Part shown: positions 1 through 7,929 of the stretch, piece after piece
Numbering within the stretch: the first letter of the stretch is position 1
How the letters are laid out: each line of letters starts with the position of its first letter
Assembly (NCBI GenBank): GCA_019745565.1
Contig: JAIESW010000001.1
Location: 20,286-84,285, forward strand
Length of the DNA: 64,000 nucleotides
Source of the DNA: Burkholderiales bacterium
GTDB taxonomy: Bacteria > Pseudomonadota > Gammaproteobacteria > Burkholderiales > Ga0077523
Direction of reading: 5' to 3'
Notes under the pieces: generated by a model
Database searches by the model: none
The model's input: the letters and a program-made list of their open reading frames with translations, nothing else
Told to the model about the DNA's origin: nothing
Position numbers and translations under genes: made by a program

Positions 1-183
1 ACCCGTAACGCGTGCCTCGCACCGCACGAGGGTTGCGGCTGCGGGGGCTGTCCTCGTGGTGTGCAATTCGCCGCTGTGACTGCGTCCTATACCTCACGGG
101 ACCGCATCTCGATGGCACAGTGTTAGTTGCCAAGGCAACTAGCGTGCGACTGGTACGGGGGTCGCCCTGAACGCCTATGCAGC

Positions 184-225
184 GGGGTCCGGGGTCCGGG
201 GTCCGGGGTCCGGGGTCCGGGGTCC
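184..225. repeat. Six perfect tandem copies of a 7-base unit
   Basis: The heptamer ggggtcc occurs six times head to tail without a mismatch, a short tandem repeat of 42 bases. It lies in the first 274 bases of the window, which hold no convincing gene on either strand. The array is downstream of the stop codon of the small secreted protein encoded on the minus strand. Its length would be prone to slippage, but no gene reads through it, so a phase-variation role is not supported. Confidence 0.9.
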
Positions 226-274
226 GCGGCCCACGGCCGATGCAATTCGACTGCGTCAACCGCGGAGGATCGCG

Positions 275-736
275 CTATTTCTTCGTTCGCACCGCGGCCC
301 TTTCGTACCTCTGACGGATGGTCAGTGTGGTCTTGTCCCAGTGATCGAAGTAATACCCGCGCCGGCACTGACGCGCTTCCCGTGACCCCCTGTCCATTAT
401 CCGGGCCTCATCCCTATCAGACTTGGCGTCCGCCAGCGCCCTTAAGTCCCGGTTCGCGAGGTAGTAGATTTCTTCCATGCAAGAGCGGTTTGCTTTGGCC
501 GTCCAGAAATCAGCTATGAAGTCTGCCGCTTTCTGGTCCGCTTGGCTGAGTTCGTTGAGTTCGTCGGTAGCACCAGCCTCATTCATGAGCGAGTACTGCA
601 CAAGCGCATAGTCGATGAGGAAGCTGTCGTACATAGATTCGCCTTCTTGCGCAGCCGCCGTGCCCCCGAATGCAAGCGCCAGAATCGCGAGTCTGAGCAC
701 GTGCCGGATTGGCTCGGTCCGTACGGGAAATGTCAT
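275..736 (-). CDS. Small secreted hypothetical protein
   Basis: A protein of 153 residues whose family I do not recognise. The N-terminus is a clear Sec signal peptide: positive residues, then a hydrophobic run ending in GGTAAAQ, with probable cleavage after residue 29. The mature part is charged and rich in Asp, Glu and Arg, with two cysteines (RSCMEE, ARQCRR) that could pair in the periplasm. The ATG at 736 is preferred because the signal peptide follows directly; an in-frame ATG at 769 would add 11 residues. The upstream DNA changes to an unrelated truncated gene at about position 770, so the native promoter may be missing. Base composition looks less GC-rich than the rest of the window. 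Confidence 0.6.
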   Translation of the reverse strand: MTFPVRTEPIRHVLRLAILALAFGGTAAAQEGESMYDSFLIDYALVQYSLMNEAGATDELNELSQADQKAADFIADFWTAKANRSCMEEIYYLANRDLRALADAKSDRDEARIMDRGSREARQCRRGYYFDHWDKTTLTIRQRYERAAVRTKK

Positions 737-753
737 GGTTTTTTCCGTGTTGA

Positions 754-1377
754 TATCGATGGTATCCACGCAGCGACTCGCTGCCCGTCACGCTCGGCTT
801 CGACAAGCGCGACGGCCTCCTCGGCGGCGGCATTACCTATGGCGCTTTGTCGTGGGCGCCCGGCCGGCTGAATCTCGATCCGGCGCTCGCGGCGACCGAC
901 CAGGTGACGGCACAGACCGAGGGCCGCTTCAACCGCGTCAACCTCGACGTGGCGCGGCTGCAAAGCATCACGGGCGGGCTGAGCGGCTACGTCCGGCTCT
1001 CGCTGCAGCACGCGAGCAAGAACCTCGACTCGTCGGAAGGCTTCGGCCTCGGCGGGCCGACGGGGGTGCGCGCCTATCCGGTGGGCGAGGCGTACGGCGA
1101 CGCGGGGCACTTCATCCAGCTCGAGCTGCGCCAGGCGCTCGGCAACTGGGAGCCGTTCGCGTTCTACGATGCGGGCGAGATCAAGGTGAACGAGCGGCCG
1201 TGGGCCGCAGGCCCGAACGAGCAACGCATTGCGGGCGCCGGGCTGGGCGTGCGCTTCCATGGCCGCGCGTGGACCGCGGACGCCGCGCTCGCCTGGCGCA
1301 CGGAAGGCGGCGCCCCGCAGTCGGACACCGCCGACCGCAATCCGCGCGCCTGGGTGAACGTCGCCTACCGGTTCTGA
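754..1377 (+). pseudogene. 5'-truncated TpsB/ShlB-type outer-membrane transporter (C-terminal barrel)
   Basis: The open frame begins after a TGA at 751-753 and becomes protein-like at about 770. About 200 codons match the C-terminal barrel of two-partner secretion transporters (ShlB/FhaC/HecB, Omp85 superfamily). Visible signatures are LGFDKRD, a VRAYP motif followed by GEA and GD, an LELR strand, a PFAFYDAG strand, and the terminal sequence ending in YRF, the usual last-strand aromatic for BAM recognition. Family members are about 550 residues and carry a signal peptide and two POTRA domains, all absent here. An ATG at 847 lies inside the barrel and could not give a functional transporter. 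No TpsA exoprotein gene is nearby, so I treat this as a remnant or assembly junction. Confidence 0.8.
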
Positions 1378-1525
1378 CGCGTCGCGGCTCGGGCGCCGGC
1401 GGGTCACCCCACGCGGTCGAGGCCTACGCCTGGTTCCGGCCCGCACCGTCTCGGGCAGCTTTCGCAGCATTCGGGAAGACAGGGTGCTCCCTCGCTCCGT
1501 ACGCTTGCATCGAACAGGAGCGCGC

Positions 1526-2551
1526 ATGCTGAAAGTCAATCCGACAGCCGGGGTCGAACAGGCGCCCGGCTTCCGCCGCATGTTTCATGCGGGCCACCTC
1601 ACGCTCGGCGTCTTCTTCCCCATCGAGGCCTTCAAGGGCGACGAGCCGTCGATGCGCGACCAGGAGCGGCTTGCGCAACGCGCCGAGGCCCTGGGCTACG
1701 CCGCGCTTTGGGTGCGCGACGTGCCGTTGCGCGATCCCAGCTTCGGCGACCTCGGCCAGATCTACGATCCGTGGGTGTACCTCGGCTGGATCGCGGCGCA
1801 CACGCAGACGATCGCGCTGGCCACCGGCTCCATCGTGCTGCCGCTGCGGCACCCACTGCATGTGGCGAAGGCAGCCGCTTCGGTCGATCAACTCTCGGGC
1901 GGACGGCTGGTACTGGGCGTGGCGTCGGGCGACCGGCCCGTGGAGTTCCCGGCCTTCGGCGTCGACATCGAACAGCGTGCCGTCCTGTTCCGCGAGTACT
2001 TCGAGGTGATCCGCAGCGTGCTGGAGCACGAGTACCCGGTGCTTAAGTCGGCGGCCGGCCTGCTCGGCGGCAATGCCGACCTCGTGCCCAAGCCGCTCGC
2101 GAGGCTGCCGATGCTCGTCACCGGACACAGCGGGCAGCCGCTGCCCTGGATCGCGGAGCATGCCGACGGCTGGATCACTTATCCCCGCGGCGTGGACAGG
2201 CAGGCCGAGGTCGCGGCCCGTTGGCGCAGCGCAGTCCATGCCGCCACGCCGGGCGCCTTCAAGCCGTTCGCGCAATCGCTCTACGTCGACCTGGCCGACG
2301 ATCCGCACCTGCCGCCCACGCCTATCCACCTCGGGTTCAGGGCGGGGCGGCACTTCCTGCTGCGCTTTCTCGGCTCGCTGGGCGCAGTCGGCGTCAACCA
2401 CGTCATCCTCAACTTCAAGTACGGCGCGCGGCCGGCGTCCGAGGTCCTCGAAGAGATCGGCACCGGGGTGCTGCCGGCCCTGGCCGACCTGCAGGGCGAC
2501 AAGCTTGGCGGCAGCAGCGGTTCAGCAGCGGTCCGGACCGAGCCAGTCTAA
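1526..2551 (+). CDS. LLM-class flavin-dependent oxidoreductase
   Basis: A 341-residue luciferase-like monooxygenase family protein (F420/FMN TIM barrel). Visible family features are the N-terminal strand LTLGVFFPIEAF, the ALWVRDVPLRDPSFGDLGQ segment, an IALATGSIVLPLRHP strand and the SGGRLVLGVASGDRP motif of flavin-binding members. It most resembles the BA3436-type luciferase oxidoreductase subgroup; the substrate cannot be read from sequence. The ATG at 1526 is chosen because caggag at 1515-1520 sits at correct spacing; an upstream in-frame start at 1484 lacks this. It is monocistronic, and its last 30 bases overlap the convergent small gene on the minus strand. Confidence 0.85.
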   Translation: MLKVNPTAGVEQAPGFRRMFHAGHLTLGVFFPIEAFKGDEPSMRDQERLAQRAEALGYAALWVRDVPLRDPSFGDLGQIYDPWVYLGWIAAHTQTIALATGSIVLPLRHPLHVAKAAASVDQLSGGRLVLGVASGDRPVEFPAFGVDIEQRAVLFREYFEVIRSVLEHEYPVLKSAAGLLGGNADLVPKPLARLPMLVTGHSGQPLPWIAEHADGWITYPRGVDRQAEVAARWRSAVHAATPGAFKPFAQSLYVDLADDPHLPPTPIHLGFRAGRHFLLRFLGSLGAVGVNHVILNFKYGARPASEVLEEIGTGVLPALADLQGDKLGGSSGSAAVRTEPV

Positions 2552-2764
2552 GCGCACCGGGCGACCGATCGACGCGGCGAACTCGCGGCGCCAGACCTCG
2601 CAATGCGCGATCCATACGGGCAGCGTCTCCTCGCTATCGGGGACCGGACACGGCGCCACTGCGATCTGCGCGACGTCTTCGGGTATCCGTACGCGCCGGA
2701 CCCGCTGATTGGCCGCGGCCCACTCCTCGATCAGCCTGCGTAGCGCCTCGGTTTCGCCGCTCAT
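2522..2764 (-). CDS. Small hypothetical protein downstream of cardiolipin synthase tail
   Basis: An 80-residue acidic cytoplasmic protein without a signal peptide or membrane segment; I do not recognise the family. The start at 2764 is one base after the stop codon of the cardiolipin-synthase tail (tgaCatg arrangement), which indicates translational coupling. The C-terminus overlaps the end of the flavin oxidoreductase gene on the other strand by 30 bases. The sequence contains a WRREFAASIGRPVRL segment and three tryptophans and looks like a real, constrained protein. Its original partner was probably the now truncated cardiolipin synthase. Confidence 0.55.
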   Translation of the reverse strand: MSGETEALRRLIEEWAAANQRVRRVRIPEDVAQIAVAPCPVPDSEETLPVWIAHCEVWRREFAASIGRPVRLDWLGPDRC

Positions 2765-2765
2765 G

Positions 2766-3008
2766 TCAAAGGTAGGGCGCGAACAGCCGCGCGGCGCCGT
2801 CACGCAGCTTGACCGGTAGCGGCCGCGACTCGAGATCGGCGGAAGAGATCCGGCGCGCCCCGGCGCGCCGCTCGAGGAGGTGCTCGTCAGCGCGGCGCCC
2901 GAGCTCCGCGGAATAGCACTCCACGTTCAGCTCGAAGTTGAGCCGCAGGCTGCGCGTGTCCCAGTTCGCCGAGCCGCGCAGCGTCCAGGCGCGGTCCACC
3001 ACCATGAG
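2766..3008 (-). pseudogene. cls: C-terminal remnant of cardiolipin synthase (phospholipase D family)
   Basis: About 80 codons encode the extreme C-terminus of a bacterial cardiolipin synthase. The sequence around LMVVDRAW, GSANWDTRSLRLNFELNVE and the terminal RPLPVKLRDGAARL block is characteristic of the second PLD domain after its HxK element. Full-length enzymes have about 400-480 residues and two HxKxxxxD motifs; here both catalytic His residues are missing. The remnant begins directly after the TAG stop of the upstream DUF1931 gene and is in the same reading frame (stop, Leu, Met). A nonsense readthrough would therefore give a fusion. It cannot be catalytic on its own and is best read as a deletion product. 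Confidence 0.8.
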
Positions 3009-3458
3009 CTACAGCAGGAGGTTGAAGACCTTGAGCGCCCGGTCCCAGTCCGGGGTGGCGGGGTTCTTGATCCCGGGCTCGATGAGCTTGAAGGTGCGCG
3101 CGAGCGCCACGCTCATGCCGCCGGCAATTTCCGGCAGCTCGGCTTTCGTCTCGTCGTTGTAGTCGAGGTCCATCGGCGGGTGCTTCGTGAGGCCCTCGAG
3201 GATCGGCAGGAGATCGATCTGCTCGTCGATCTCGCGGAACACGTGGATGCTTTCCTGGAGTCCCTTCGTGATCGGCAGGTCGCTCGGCCAGATGAGCACG
3301 TGGTCGTTGGTCTTCGCGTGCGCCTGGCCGACCAGAAGCAGGTCGTAGATCTCCTGGTCGATGAAGTCGTTGTAGCGCCTGAGATCGCCCTTGTCGACGT
3401 CCAGGCTCGCCGCGAGGCGGAAGAAACGCTCGAACTTGGCTACGTTCATCACGGCCAT
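3009..3458 (-). CDS. DUF1931-family protein (pseudodimeric histone fold)
   Basis: A 149-residue protein matching the DUF1931 family (PF09123), whose solved members from Aquifex and Thermus fold as two histone folds in one chain. Diagnostic stretches are KFERFFRLAASLDVDK near the start, the DLPITKGLQESIHVFR segment at about residues 60-75, LPEIAGGMSVALARTFK, and the ending AL(K)VFNLLL. The family is thought to be histone-like, but DNA binding is not established for most members. It starts 18 bases after the reductase gene with a plausible aaagga site and ends in a TAG that abuts the cardiolipin-synthase remnant. Its neighbours are DegP, a PRC-barrel protein and an ene-reductase, so a stress-associated role is inferred. 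Confidence 0.88.
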   Translation of the reverse strand: MAVMNVAKFERFFRLAASLDVDKGDLRRYNDFIDQEIYDLLLVGQAHAKTNDHVLIWPSDLPITKGLQESIHVFREIDEQIDLLPILEGLTKHPPMDLDYNDETKAELPEIAGGMSVALARTFKLIEPGIKNPATPDWDRALKVFNLLL

Positions 3459-3476
3459 GGCGGGTTCATCCTTTCG

Positions 3477-4649
3477 CTAGCGCCAGGTCTCGTCGACGGA
3501 TTCCTTGGGCTGCTCGCCCCGCTCCTGCGCGAGGCTGGGGTAGTCGGTGTAGCCCTTTGCGCCGCCGCCGTAGTAGGTGGACGAGTCGTCCTTGTTGAGC
3601 GGCACGCGTTGCCGGAAGCGCTCGGGCAGGTCGGGGTTGGCGAGGAACTTGCGGCCGAAAGCGATCACGTCTGCGCGGCCCATCTTGAGCCAGGCTTCGG
3701 CGGAATCGCGGTCGAAGCCGCCGCACAGCACCAGCTTGCCGCGGTACGTGGAGCGGATCAGCTCCACCATGCGCAGCGCCCGGGGCGCCGGCGGCAGCCC
3801 CTGCTCGACCTGGGCCGACGCGGGATTGATCAAGTGCAGGTAGGCGAGGTTGTAGTCGTTCAGCCTTTCGGCGACATGGCCGAACGTCTCCTCGGGATTG
3901 TCGTCGCTCATGTCGTTGAAGCTGCCCAGCGGAGAAATCCGTACGCCGACGCGCTCCGGGCCCCAGACTTCGCACGCGGTCTCGACCACTTCCATCAGCA
4001 GGCGCGCACGGTTCTGCACCGAGCCGCCGTACTCGTCTGTGCGCTGGTTGGTCCCGGATTCGAGGAACTGGTCCAGCAAGTAGCCGTTGGCGGCGTGCAC
4101 TTCGACCCCGTCCATGCCCGCGCGCTGCGCGTTGCGGGCGCCGCGCGTGTACTGCCGCACGAGGTAGGGCATCTCCTCGAGCTGCAGTGACCGCGGCGCC
4201 ACGAAAGGCACGAGCTCCGGCTCGCCGCGCTCGTTCTCGATGAACGCCTGGCCGCTCGCGCCGATCGCCGAGGGCGCGACCGGCAGCATCTGGTCGGGCT
4301 GCAGCGCGGGGTGCGAGATGCGCCCGACGTGCCAGAGCTGCATGACCATGCGGCCGCCCGCCTCGTGGACCGCCTCGCTCACCTGTTGCCAGCTGTCGAT
4401 CTGCTCGCGGCTGTGGATGCCCGGGGTCCACGCATAGCCCTGGCCCTGCATCGAAACCTGCGTCGCCTCGGTAATGATCAGCGCCGCGGACGCGCGCTGC
4501 GCGTAGTAGCAGGCGTTGAGCGGCGCCGGCACGTTCCCCGGCTGGCGCGCGCGCGAGCGCGTGAGCGGGGCCATGACAATGCGATGCGGCAGTTCCAGCC
4601 CGCCGAGCCGGACCGGCTCGAACAGGAGCTCCGCCGAGCCTCCGGCCAT
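3477..4649 (-). CDS. Old yellow enzyme family alkene reductase (NemA-like)
   Basis: A 390-residue FMN-dependent ene-reductase of the old yellow enzyme family, reducing activated C=C bonds or nitro compounds with NAD(P)H. Visible elements are the N-terminal LFEPVRLGGLELPHRIVMAPLTRSRA, the flavin-contacting QLWHVGRISH motif, the substrate-binding HAANGYLLDQFL segment, the TDEYGGSVQNRAR signature and a C-terminal FGRKFLANPDLP phosphate-binding region. Length is normal for NemA/XenB enzymes. The ATG at 4649 is one base after the stop of the protease gene, so the two are translationally coupled. Likely role is detoxification of electrophiles; the native substrate is unknown. Confidence 0.93.
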   Translation of the reverse strand: MAGGSAELLFEPVRLGGLELPHRIVMAPLTRSRARQPGNVPAPLNACYYAQRASAALIITEATQVSMQGQGYAWTPGIHSREQIDSWQQVSEAVHEAGGRMVMQLWHVGRISHPALQPDQMLPVAPSAIGASGQAFIENERGEPELVPFVAPRSLQLEEMPYLVRQYTRGARNAQRAGMDGVEVHAANGYLLDQFLESGTNQRTDEYGGSVQNRARLLMEVVETACEVWGPERVGVRISPLGSFNDMSDDNPEETFGHVAERLNDYNLAYLHLINPASAQVEQGLPPAPRALRMVELIRSTYRGKLVLCGGFDRDSAEAWLKMGRADVIAFGRKFLANPDLPERFRQRVPLNKDDSSTYYGGGAKGYTDYPSLAQERGEQPKESVDETWR

Positions 4650-4650
4650 T

Positions 4651-6204
4651 CTAGGCGAGCTCCACTGGAACATAGAGCGCGCTTGCTCCGCGCCGCACGA
4701 GCAACGGCGCGCGCTCGCCCTTCTTGCGCCGCGCAAGGAGCTTGTTGAATTCCTCGAAGCTGCGGAACTGCTCCTGTCCGACTGCCACGATCACATCACC
4801 GGGCCGGATCCCGCTCCCCTCGCCCGGGCCGCCGCGCACCTCCTCGACGACCAGCCCGTAGTCGACGCCGAGGGCCTTGCGTCCTCGAGGCGGCAGCTCG
4901 CTTACCGCGAGTCCCAGACTGATGTCGGCTGCCTTTGCCGGCGCCTCACGTGATGCGGCACTCGTGTCGGCCGGGAATTCGCCCACGGTCGCGGCGAGCT
5001 GCTCGCGCCTGCCGCCACGCCAGACTTCGAGCGTCGCCTTTTCGCCCGGCTTGGTCGCCGCGACGAGGCGCGGCAACTCGTCGGGGTCTTCGATCTTCTT
5101 TCCGTCACAGGACAGGATGACGTCGCCGGCCTTGAGCCCGGCTTTGTCCGCGGGGCTGCCTTTCTCGACAATGACGACCACTGCGCCGACGGGCGCGTCG
5201 AGCTTGAAAGACTGGGCCAGCTCCTTCGTCATGGGCTGGATCCCCACGCCCAGGCGTCCGCGCCTGACCTTGCCGGCGGCCTGGAGCTGCTTGGCGACGT
5301 CGAGGGCGACCTCGATCGGGATGGCGAACGAGACGCCCATGTAGCCGCCGGTGGCGCTGTAGATCATCAAGTTGATCCCGATCACCTCGCCCTTCAGGTC
5401 GATGAGCGGACCGCCGGAGTTTCCCGGGTTCACCGCCACGTCGGTCTGGATGAACGGCACGAAGCCCTCGTCGGGCAGCGCCCGGCCGGTGGCGCTCACG
5501 ATGCCGACGGTGATGGTATTGGCGAAGCCGAAGGGCGAGCCGATCGCCGCGACCCATTGGCCAGGCGCGACCTGCGAAGAGTTGCCGAGCTTGGCACTCG
5601 GCAGGTCCGTTGCCTCGACCTTGAGCAGTGCGACGTCGGTGCGCCGGTCGAGTCCCACCAGCCTCGCCTTGAACTTGCGCTTGGGATCCGCGAGCCGCAC
5701 CGTAATGTCGTCGAAATCCGCCACCACGTGCGCGTTGGTGAGGATGTAGCCGTCCGGCGTAATGATGAAGCCCGAGCCGATGCCGCCGCGCTGGCGCCCC
5801 GCGTCCGGAGCGCCCGGGCCGCCGGAATGGACGTCCGGAATGAAGCGCCGGAAGAACTCGTACATCGGGTCGTTTTGCGGCGGCCCGCCTCGGCGCGATG
5901 CGACAGCGGCCCTGTTCGTGGTGATGACGTTCACCACCATCGACCCCTGCGCCTTCATGAGCGGCGTGAAATCCGGCAGCGCCACGACGCGCTCGCTCGC
6001 TGCCCCGGAGGACGCGGCAGGACCGGGTTGCGAAAGTGCGGTCTGCAAAGCGAGCGGCGGCCGTGACGCGGTGGATGCCTCGCCCGCGTCCTGCTTGCGA
6101 TCGCACGCGGCGAGCGACAGGGCGAGCAGCGCCGCGATCGACATACGTCCTGCGTCGCTCAGGTGAGCGCGAAGGGGCTTCCCCGGCTGTTCAGTGCTGC
6201 GCAT
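4651..6204 (-). CDS. DegP/HtrA-type periplasmic serine protease, lipoprotein-like
   Basis: A 517-residue trypsin-like protease with two C-terminal PDZ domains, acting in envelope protein quality control. The catalytic triad is visible as His159 in TNAHVV, Asp190 in RTDVALLKV and Ser263 in GNSGGP. The PDZ domains lie at about 310-400 and 420-510. The N-terminus has a lipobox-like LAAC at about 31-34, so the protein may be membrane-anchored rather than soluble like classical DegP. ATG 6204 is favoured by a ggag upstream; an internal ATG at 6144 would give a shorter leader. It sits between the PRC-barrel gene (63-base gap) and the ene-reductase (1-base gap), probably one operon. Confidence 0.93.
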   Translation of the reverse strand: MRSTEQPGKPLRAHLSDAGRMSIAALLALSLAACDRKQDAGEASTASRPPLALQTALSQPGPAASSGAASERVVALPDFTPLMKAQGSMVVNVITTNRAAVASRRGGPPQNDPMYEFFRRFIPDVHSGGPGAPDAGRQRGGIGSGFIITPDGYILTNAHVVADFDDITVRLADPKRKFKARLVGLDRRTDVALLKVEATDLPSAKLGNSSQVAPGQWVAAIGSPFGFANTITVGIVSATGRALPDEGFVPFIQTDVAVNPGNSGGPLIDLKGEVIGINLMIYSATGGYMGVSFAIPIEVALDVAKQLQAAGKVRRGRLGVGIQPMTKELAQSFKLDAPVGAVVVIVEKGSPADKAGLKAGDVILSCDGKKIEDPDELPRLVAATKPGEKATLEVWRGGRREQLAATVGEFPADTSAASREAPAKAADISLGLAVSELPPRGRKALGVDYGLVVEEVRGGPGEGSGIRPGDVIVAVGQEQFRSFEEFNKLLARRKKGERAPLLVRRGASALYVPVELA

Positions 6205-6267
6205 GCTCCGGCGCCGGCAACATCAGCGGATCACGCAATTTGATGATCTGCCGCACGCCGTTCTTCC

Positions 6268-6723
6268 TCACGCGTACTGGAATTCGGGCAGCGCCTTGAG
6301 CGCTTCCTTCGTGGCGCCGGGCAGGACCAGCTTCTGCGCCTTGATGTCGGCGAACTTTTCCACCGGGATGGCCACGCGGTGGCTGCCGATGCCGAGGAAG
6401 CCACCGACCTCGATCACCGCGGCGGAAACCTTGCCGTCGGGCGAGACGATCATGTCCTCGATCTTGCCGATGCGCTGGTTCTGATCGTTGAACACGCTAG
6501 CGCCGAGCAGCTTCGAGGCGCGCCAGCCCTGCAGCACCAGCGCCTTCGCCGCGACGGTGGGCTCGAGCGGCTGCACCCCGGCGATCGGCGCCTCGCGGGC
6601 CGCACCGGCGGCTGGCCGGTCCTTCTGCGAATCCTGCTGCTTCTTGTCCTCCGCGACGGCCGGGCCGGCAAGGATGGCGGCCAGGACCAGAGCAAGGATG
6701 TGATTGAAGAATTTGCGGCTCAT
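6268..6723 (-). CDS. Secreted PRC-barrel domain protein
   Basis: A 151-residue periplasmic protein: a signal peptide of about 24 residues (ending GPAVAED), a charged low-complexity linker, and a single PRC-barrel at about residues 65-145. The barrel shows SKLLGASVFNDQNQRIGKIEDMIV and the GGFLGIGSHRVAIPVEKF strand pair, both typical. PRC-barrels of this exported type are common in stress loci of Proteobacteria; the ligand is unknown. A ggagga site lies just before the ATG. It is the first gene of the minus-strand chain leading to the DegP-type protease. Confidence 0.88.
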   Translation of the reverse strand: MSRKFFNHILALVLAAILAGPAVAEDKKQQDSQKDRPAAGAAREAPIAGVQPLEPTVAAKALVLQGWRASKLLGASVFNDQNQRIGKIEDMIVSPDGKVSAAVIEVGGFLGIGSHRVAIPVEKFADIKAQKLVLPGATKEALKALPEFQYA

Positions 6724-6875
6724 GGGGTCCTCCGATGGTGGAAGGGGTGGCAGTCGCAGCCTATGGCGCCGCGGCCGCCGGTTGTTGCGGCTCCTTGCGC
6801 AGGCTTTCCGGATCGTTGCTGCAATCGAGCAAGGACGCAGAACATGGCATGGCGCGGCGCGGCTAACCTGCCACC

Positions 6876-7295
6876 ATGGAACTGGGTATGTTGGGTACTC
6901 GCCGCGCGGTGTGCGTCGACGCCGACCAGACGGTCGAAGCAGCGTGCTTCGCCATGCGCCAGCAGAAGATCGACCGGGTCGTGGTCATGCAGCGCAGCGG
7001 CGCCGCCAGCGCTCCGCTCGGCATCCTGTCGGCCAGCAACATCGTCACGCGGGTGGTCGCGCTCGGGCTGGACGCCTCGGCCGTGACGGTCAGTGACCTG
7101 CTCTGGGCGGCGCCCGCGCGCGCACGCGTGAGCGACACGTTACCGCAAGCGCTCGAGCGGCTGAGCGCGGCGGGCGCCGACGCCCTGCCGGTCGTCGATA
7201 GCGACGACCGGCTGATTGGCGTAGTATCGCTAGAGGATCTCCTGGTCGCGCTTGCCGCAATTGCTATCCCCCGAGTCCATCGTATTCGTCGTTGA
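6876..7295 (+). CDS. Tandem CBS-domain protein
   Basis: A 139-residue protein made of two CBS motifs (about 8-65 and 72-132), forming one Bateman module that usually senses adenine nucleotides. The conserved endings ILSASNIVTRVV and LIGVVSLEDLLVAL mark the two CBS repeats. No other domain is attached. There is no Shine-Dalgarno sequence; instead taacct at 6864-6869 lies six bases before the ATG, which suggests a leaderless transcript. The last 44 bases overlap the start of the downstream response regulator, so the two are probably co-expressed. Confidence 0.85.
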   Translation: MELGMLGTRRAVCVDADQTVEAACFAMRQQKIDRVVVMQRSGAASAPLGILSASNIVTRVVALGLDASAVTVSDLLWAAPARARVSDTLPQALERLSAAGADALPVVDSDDRLIGVVSLEDLLVALAAIAIPRVHRIRR

Positions 7296-7887
7296 CGACG
7301 ATCCGTCGGTCCGGGAAGCGATTGTCAGCCTGATCCGCTCGGCCGGGCTGCGCGCCGCGGCCTTTTCCTCCGCGGAGGAAGTCCTCAGCGCGGAAGGCAC
7401 CGAGTTTTCCGCGTGCCTGGTCGTCGACGTGCATTTGGCGCTCATGGGCGGGTTCGAACTGCAGCGCCGGCTGGTGGCACTTGGCTGGGATATCCCGGTG
7501 ATCTTCATTACCGGCTACGGCGACATCCCGATGAGCGTGCGCGCGATGAAGGCCGGCGCGATCGACTTCCTGACCAAGCCCTTTTGCGATGACGAGCTTC
7601 TCGCGTCGATCCGCCATGCGTTGGTCATGCAAGACGGCTCGCGCGCCGAGCGCGAGCACGCTCTGGAGCTCCGGCACCGCTTCACGACGCTCACCCGGCG
7701 CGAGCAGGAGGTGATGCAGCACGTGGTGAAGGGGCTGCTCAACAAGCAGATCGCCGCGACGCTCGGCGTCGCGGAGATCACGGTCAAGGTCCATCGCCGC
7801 CGCGTGATGACCAAGATGCGCGCTGCCTCGCTCGTCGACCTGGTGCACCTGAGTGACGCGCTCGAGCGCGGATATACCAAGGTGTAA
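7252..7887 (+). CDS. FixJ-type response regulator (receiver plus LuxR HTH)
   Basis: A 211-residue two-component regulator. The receiver shows the acidic pair at 15-17 (VDDDPSVREA), the phosphoacceptor Asp59, the switch Thr in FITGYGD and Lys in FLTKPF. The C-terminal LuxR helix-turn-helix reads LTRREQEVMQHVVKGLLNKQIA and TVKVHRRRVMTKM, the arrangement of FixJ/StyR regulators. The residues after Asp59 are unusual (VHLALMGG instead of the common RMPGMSG). The start is a TTG at 7252 inside the CBS gene, with gagga upstream at 7233-7237; a second TTG at 7261 is possible. Its cognate kinase is probably the adjacent MEDS-PAS kinase. Confidence 0.9.
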   Translation: MPQLLSPESIVFVVDDDPSVREAIVSLIRSAGLRAAAFSSAEEVLSAEGTEFSACLVVDVHLALMGGFELQRRLVALGWDIPVIFITGYGDIPMSVRAMKAGAIDFLTKPFCDDELLASIRHALVMQDGSRAEREHALELRHRFTTLTRREQEVMQHVVKGLLNKQIAATLGVAEITVKVHRRRVMTKMRAASLVDLVHLSDALERGYTKV

Positions 7888-7929
7888 TGGGGCGCGTCGC
7901 CGCGCGGCGTTACTTTCCGGGTTCCTTCC

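Noticed and set aside
184..225. Heptamer array as a CRISPR
   Set aside because: Units are contiguous and 7 bases long, with no spacers.
2880..4190. A 436-residue plus-strand frame
   Set aside because: It is the complement of DUF1931 and the ene-reductase and has no recognisable domain.
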